A stretch of DNA of 15,356 nucleotides. Origin: Actinotalea sp. GTDB taxonomy: Bacteria; Actinomycetota; Actinomycetes; Actinomycetales; Cellulomonadaceae. A program made the translations under genes and the position numbers. Of the stretch, positions 14,336 through 15,356 are shown in pieces. The notes under the pieces are model-generated. The model did not search any database. It was not told where the DNA came from and was given only the letters and a program-made list of their open reading frames with translations. Location of the stretch: NCBI GenBank assembly GCA_014360395.1, contig JACIXM010000466.1:1-15356 (forward strand), in the 5' to 3' direction. How positions within the stretch are numbered: position 1 is the first letter of the stretch; each line of letters begins with the position of its first letter.

Positions 14336-15356
14336 CTACGGACGGTTCGCCGTCGGCACGCGCGTCGCGGTGAACCAGGCGGTGCTCACCGTCGCCGCCC
14401 CCGCCAGGAGGTCCTCGAGCTCGGCGGTCGCCGCTGTCCAGCCCGGGTCGCCGGCCTCCTCCAGGGCGGCGGCGGTCCGGGCGTAGACCTCCACGTCGTG
14501 CGCAGCGACCGGTGACGCCGCGGCCGCTCGCAGGGCGGCGTCCGGTGCGGCCCGCAGGTCGACCTGCGCGGTCGTCCGGTGCGGCGCGTCCGGGTTCGGA
14601 CGTGCGTCGAGCGCGTGCACCGGGTCCTGCCGGTGCTCGAGGTGGACGGTCGCCACGTCCGGCGGGACCGCGAGGTGCGCGACGGGTGACCCGGCCGTGA
14701 CCACGGCCCGGATGTCGAAGCGGCCCCGCAGGTCCGGGTCGGCGGCCAGCGCGGCGGCGGCGATCCCGCCCTGGGAGTGCCCCGCGAGGACCACCGGCTC
14801 GCCCGGAGGGATCCCGGCGAGCTGCATGGCGCGCTCGACGGCGGCGGTGACGTCGTCGGCCCGGCGGGCCATGAGGTGCAGGTTCGACACGACGTCGAAG
14901 GGGTTCCGGACCTGCCGCGGGTCCCACTCCTGGGTCCCCGGGATGGTGACGACCCAGGTCCGCGTGCCGTCCGGCCGCTCCAGCTGCTTGACCTCGACCG
15001 TGCCGGCCGGTGCGGAGCCCGGGCCCCCGGGCTGCGGCGGGTACGTGCGGCCGATGCCCTCGACCAGGTCGGCCACCCCGCGCGGCGGCGCGTGCGCGGC
15101 CGGCGGGGGCAGGACCAGCGACCGGCCGACGATCACCTGACCCGGTCGGATCCCCACGCTCCGGTGGGCCGCGCCGAGCCAGAGGCCGGCCTCGGCCGCC
15201 GTGCCGACCGCGACCGGGGTGCGACCCGTGAGGTCGCCGAGGAGGACGGTGCTGACGAACGGGCCGCCGGGCAGGGCGCCCTGCACGACGCCGCCGACGA
15301 ACGGCAGCAGCTGCTCCAGGTGCCGCGTGTCCACGGCGGTGAGGTCGGGGACCGGA
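14336..15356 (-). CDS. Alpha/beta hydrolase (lipase/esterase-like), 5' end beyond the window
   Basis: At least 332 residues of an alpha/beta hydrolase, numbered here from the GTG at 15334. The nucleophile elbow is AGHSQGG (Ser187), after strand EPVVLAGHS. Likely partners are Asp237 (HRQDPVH) and His279 (AAHDVEVY), completing a Ser-Asp-His triad. TWVVTIPGTQEWDP (126-139) is the oxyanion-side strand and loop, and VTAGSPVAH (212-220) follows the nucleophile as in lipase-like folds. The N-terminal ~70 residues are Gly-rich with no clear signal peptide. No ribosome binding site is seen before the GTG, and the frame stays open to the last base, so the real start is probably outside. Substrate is unknown; it may act on a lipid, ester or polymer. 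Confidence 0.78.
   Translation of the reverse strand, partial: PVPDLTAVDTRHLEQLLPFVGGVVQGALPGGPFVSTVLLGDLTGRTPVAVGTAAEAGLWLGAAHRSVGIRPGQVIVGRSLVLPPPAAHAPPRGVADLVEGIGRTYPPQPGGPGSAPAGTVEVKQLERPDGTRTWVVTIPGTQEWDPRQVRNPFDVVSNLHLMARRADDVTAAVERAMQLAGIPPGEPVVLAGHSQGGIAAAALAADPDLRGRFDIRAVVTAGSPVAHLAVPPDVATVHLEHRQDPVHALDARPNPDAPHRTTAQVDLRAAPDAALRAAAASPVAAHDVEVYARTAAALEEAGDPGWTAATAELEDLLAGAATVSTAWFTATRVPTANRP

Overview
The window is about 15.4 kb of very GC-rich DNA. It has frequent GTG starts, strong G/C bias at third codon positions and long meaningless antisense ORFs. Together with the gene families present this points to an actinobacterium, most likely a Cellulomonas-like member of the Micrococcales. 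That placement is inferred from gene content and order, not from a marker gene. I see no tRNA, rRNA, CRISPR array or insertion sequence.

Layout. (1) 76-1797, plus strand: a PP2C-type Ser/Thr phosphatase and a RibD C-terminal-type (dihydrofolate-reductase-like) reductase. (2) 1890-5058, plus strand: a cell-surface and sigma-factor module. It encodes a secreted DUF4397 protein with a C-terminal membrane anchor, a class F sortase that carries a lipoprotein signal, an ECF sigma factor, and a membrane anti-sigma factor with a zinc-binding motif and an RskA-like outer domain. The sigma gene overlaps the sortase stop and the anti-sigma start overlaps the sigma gene, so the last three are translationally linked. 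A perfect 16-bp-stem hairpin ends the module. (3) 5159-8703, minus strand: a small DUF6458 membrane protein, a CopD-CtaG fusion for copper handling and cytochrome oxidase assembly, a small lipoprotein, and a glyoxalase-fold (VOC) protein. The remnant of a second VOC gene lies just downstream of the intact one. (4) 8832-12638, minus strand: the E1-alpha, E1-beta and E2 genes of a branched-chain 2-oxoacid dehydrogenase complex, preceded by a cluster of TACGG/CCGTA inverted repeats that looks like a repressor-controlled promoter. (5) 12794-15356: an aromatic amino acid (HisC/Pat-type) aminotransferase on minus, a four-helix PF04020 membrane protein on plus, and an alpha/beta hydrolase on minus that runs off the window edge.

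How parts work together. The ECF sigma and anti-sigma pair probably controls its own operon, including the DUF4397 protein and the sortase. A candidate SigK-like promoter (GCATCC-N16-CGGTAG) precedes the DUF4397 gene. The sortase may attach the DUF4397 protein to the cell wall, although that protein has no LPXTG motif. The Bkd genes oxidise the 2-oxoacids of valine, leucine and isoleucine to acyl-CoA; no E3 gene is in the window.

The most interesting items are the DUF4397/lipoprotein-sortase/ECF module with its non-canonical C-terminal signal, a 24-bp perfect palindrome between the DUF4397 and sortase genes, the half-site cluster in front of the bkd operon, and the eroded VOC duplicate lying exactly 500 bp from its parent start.
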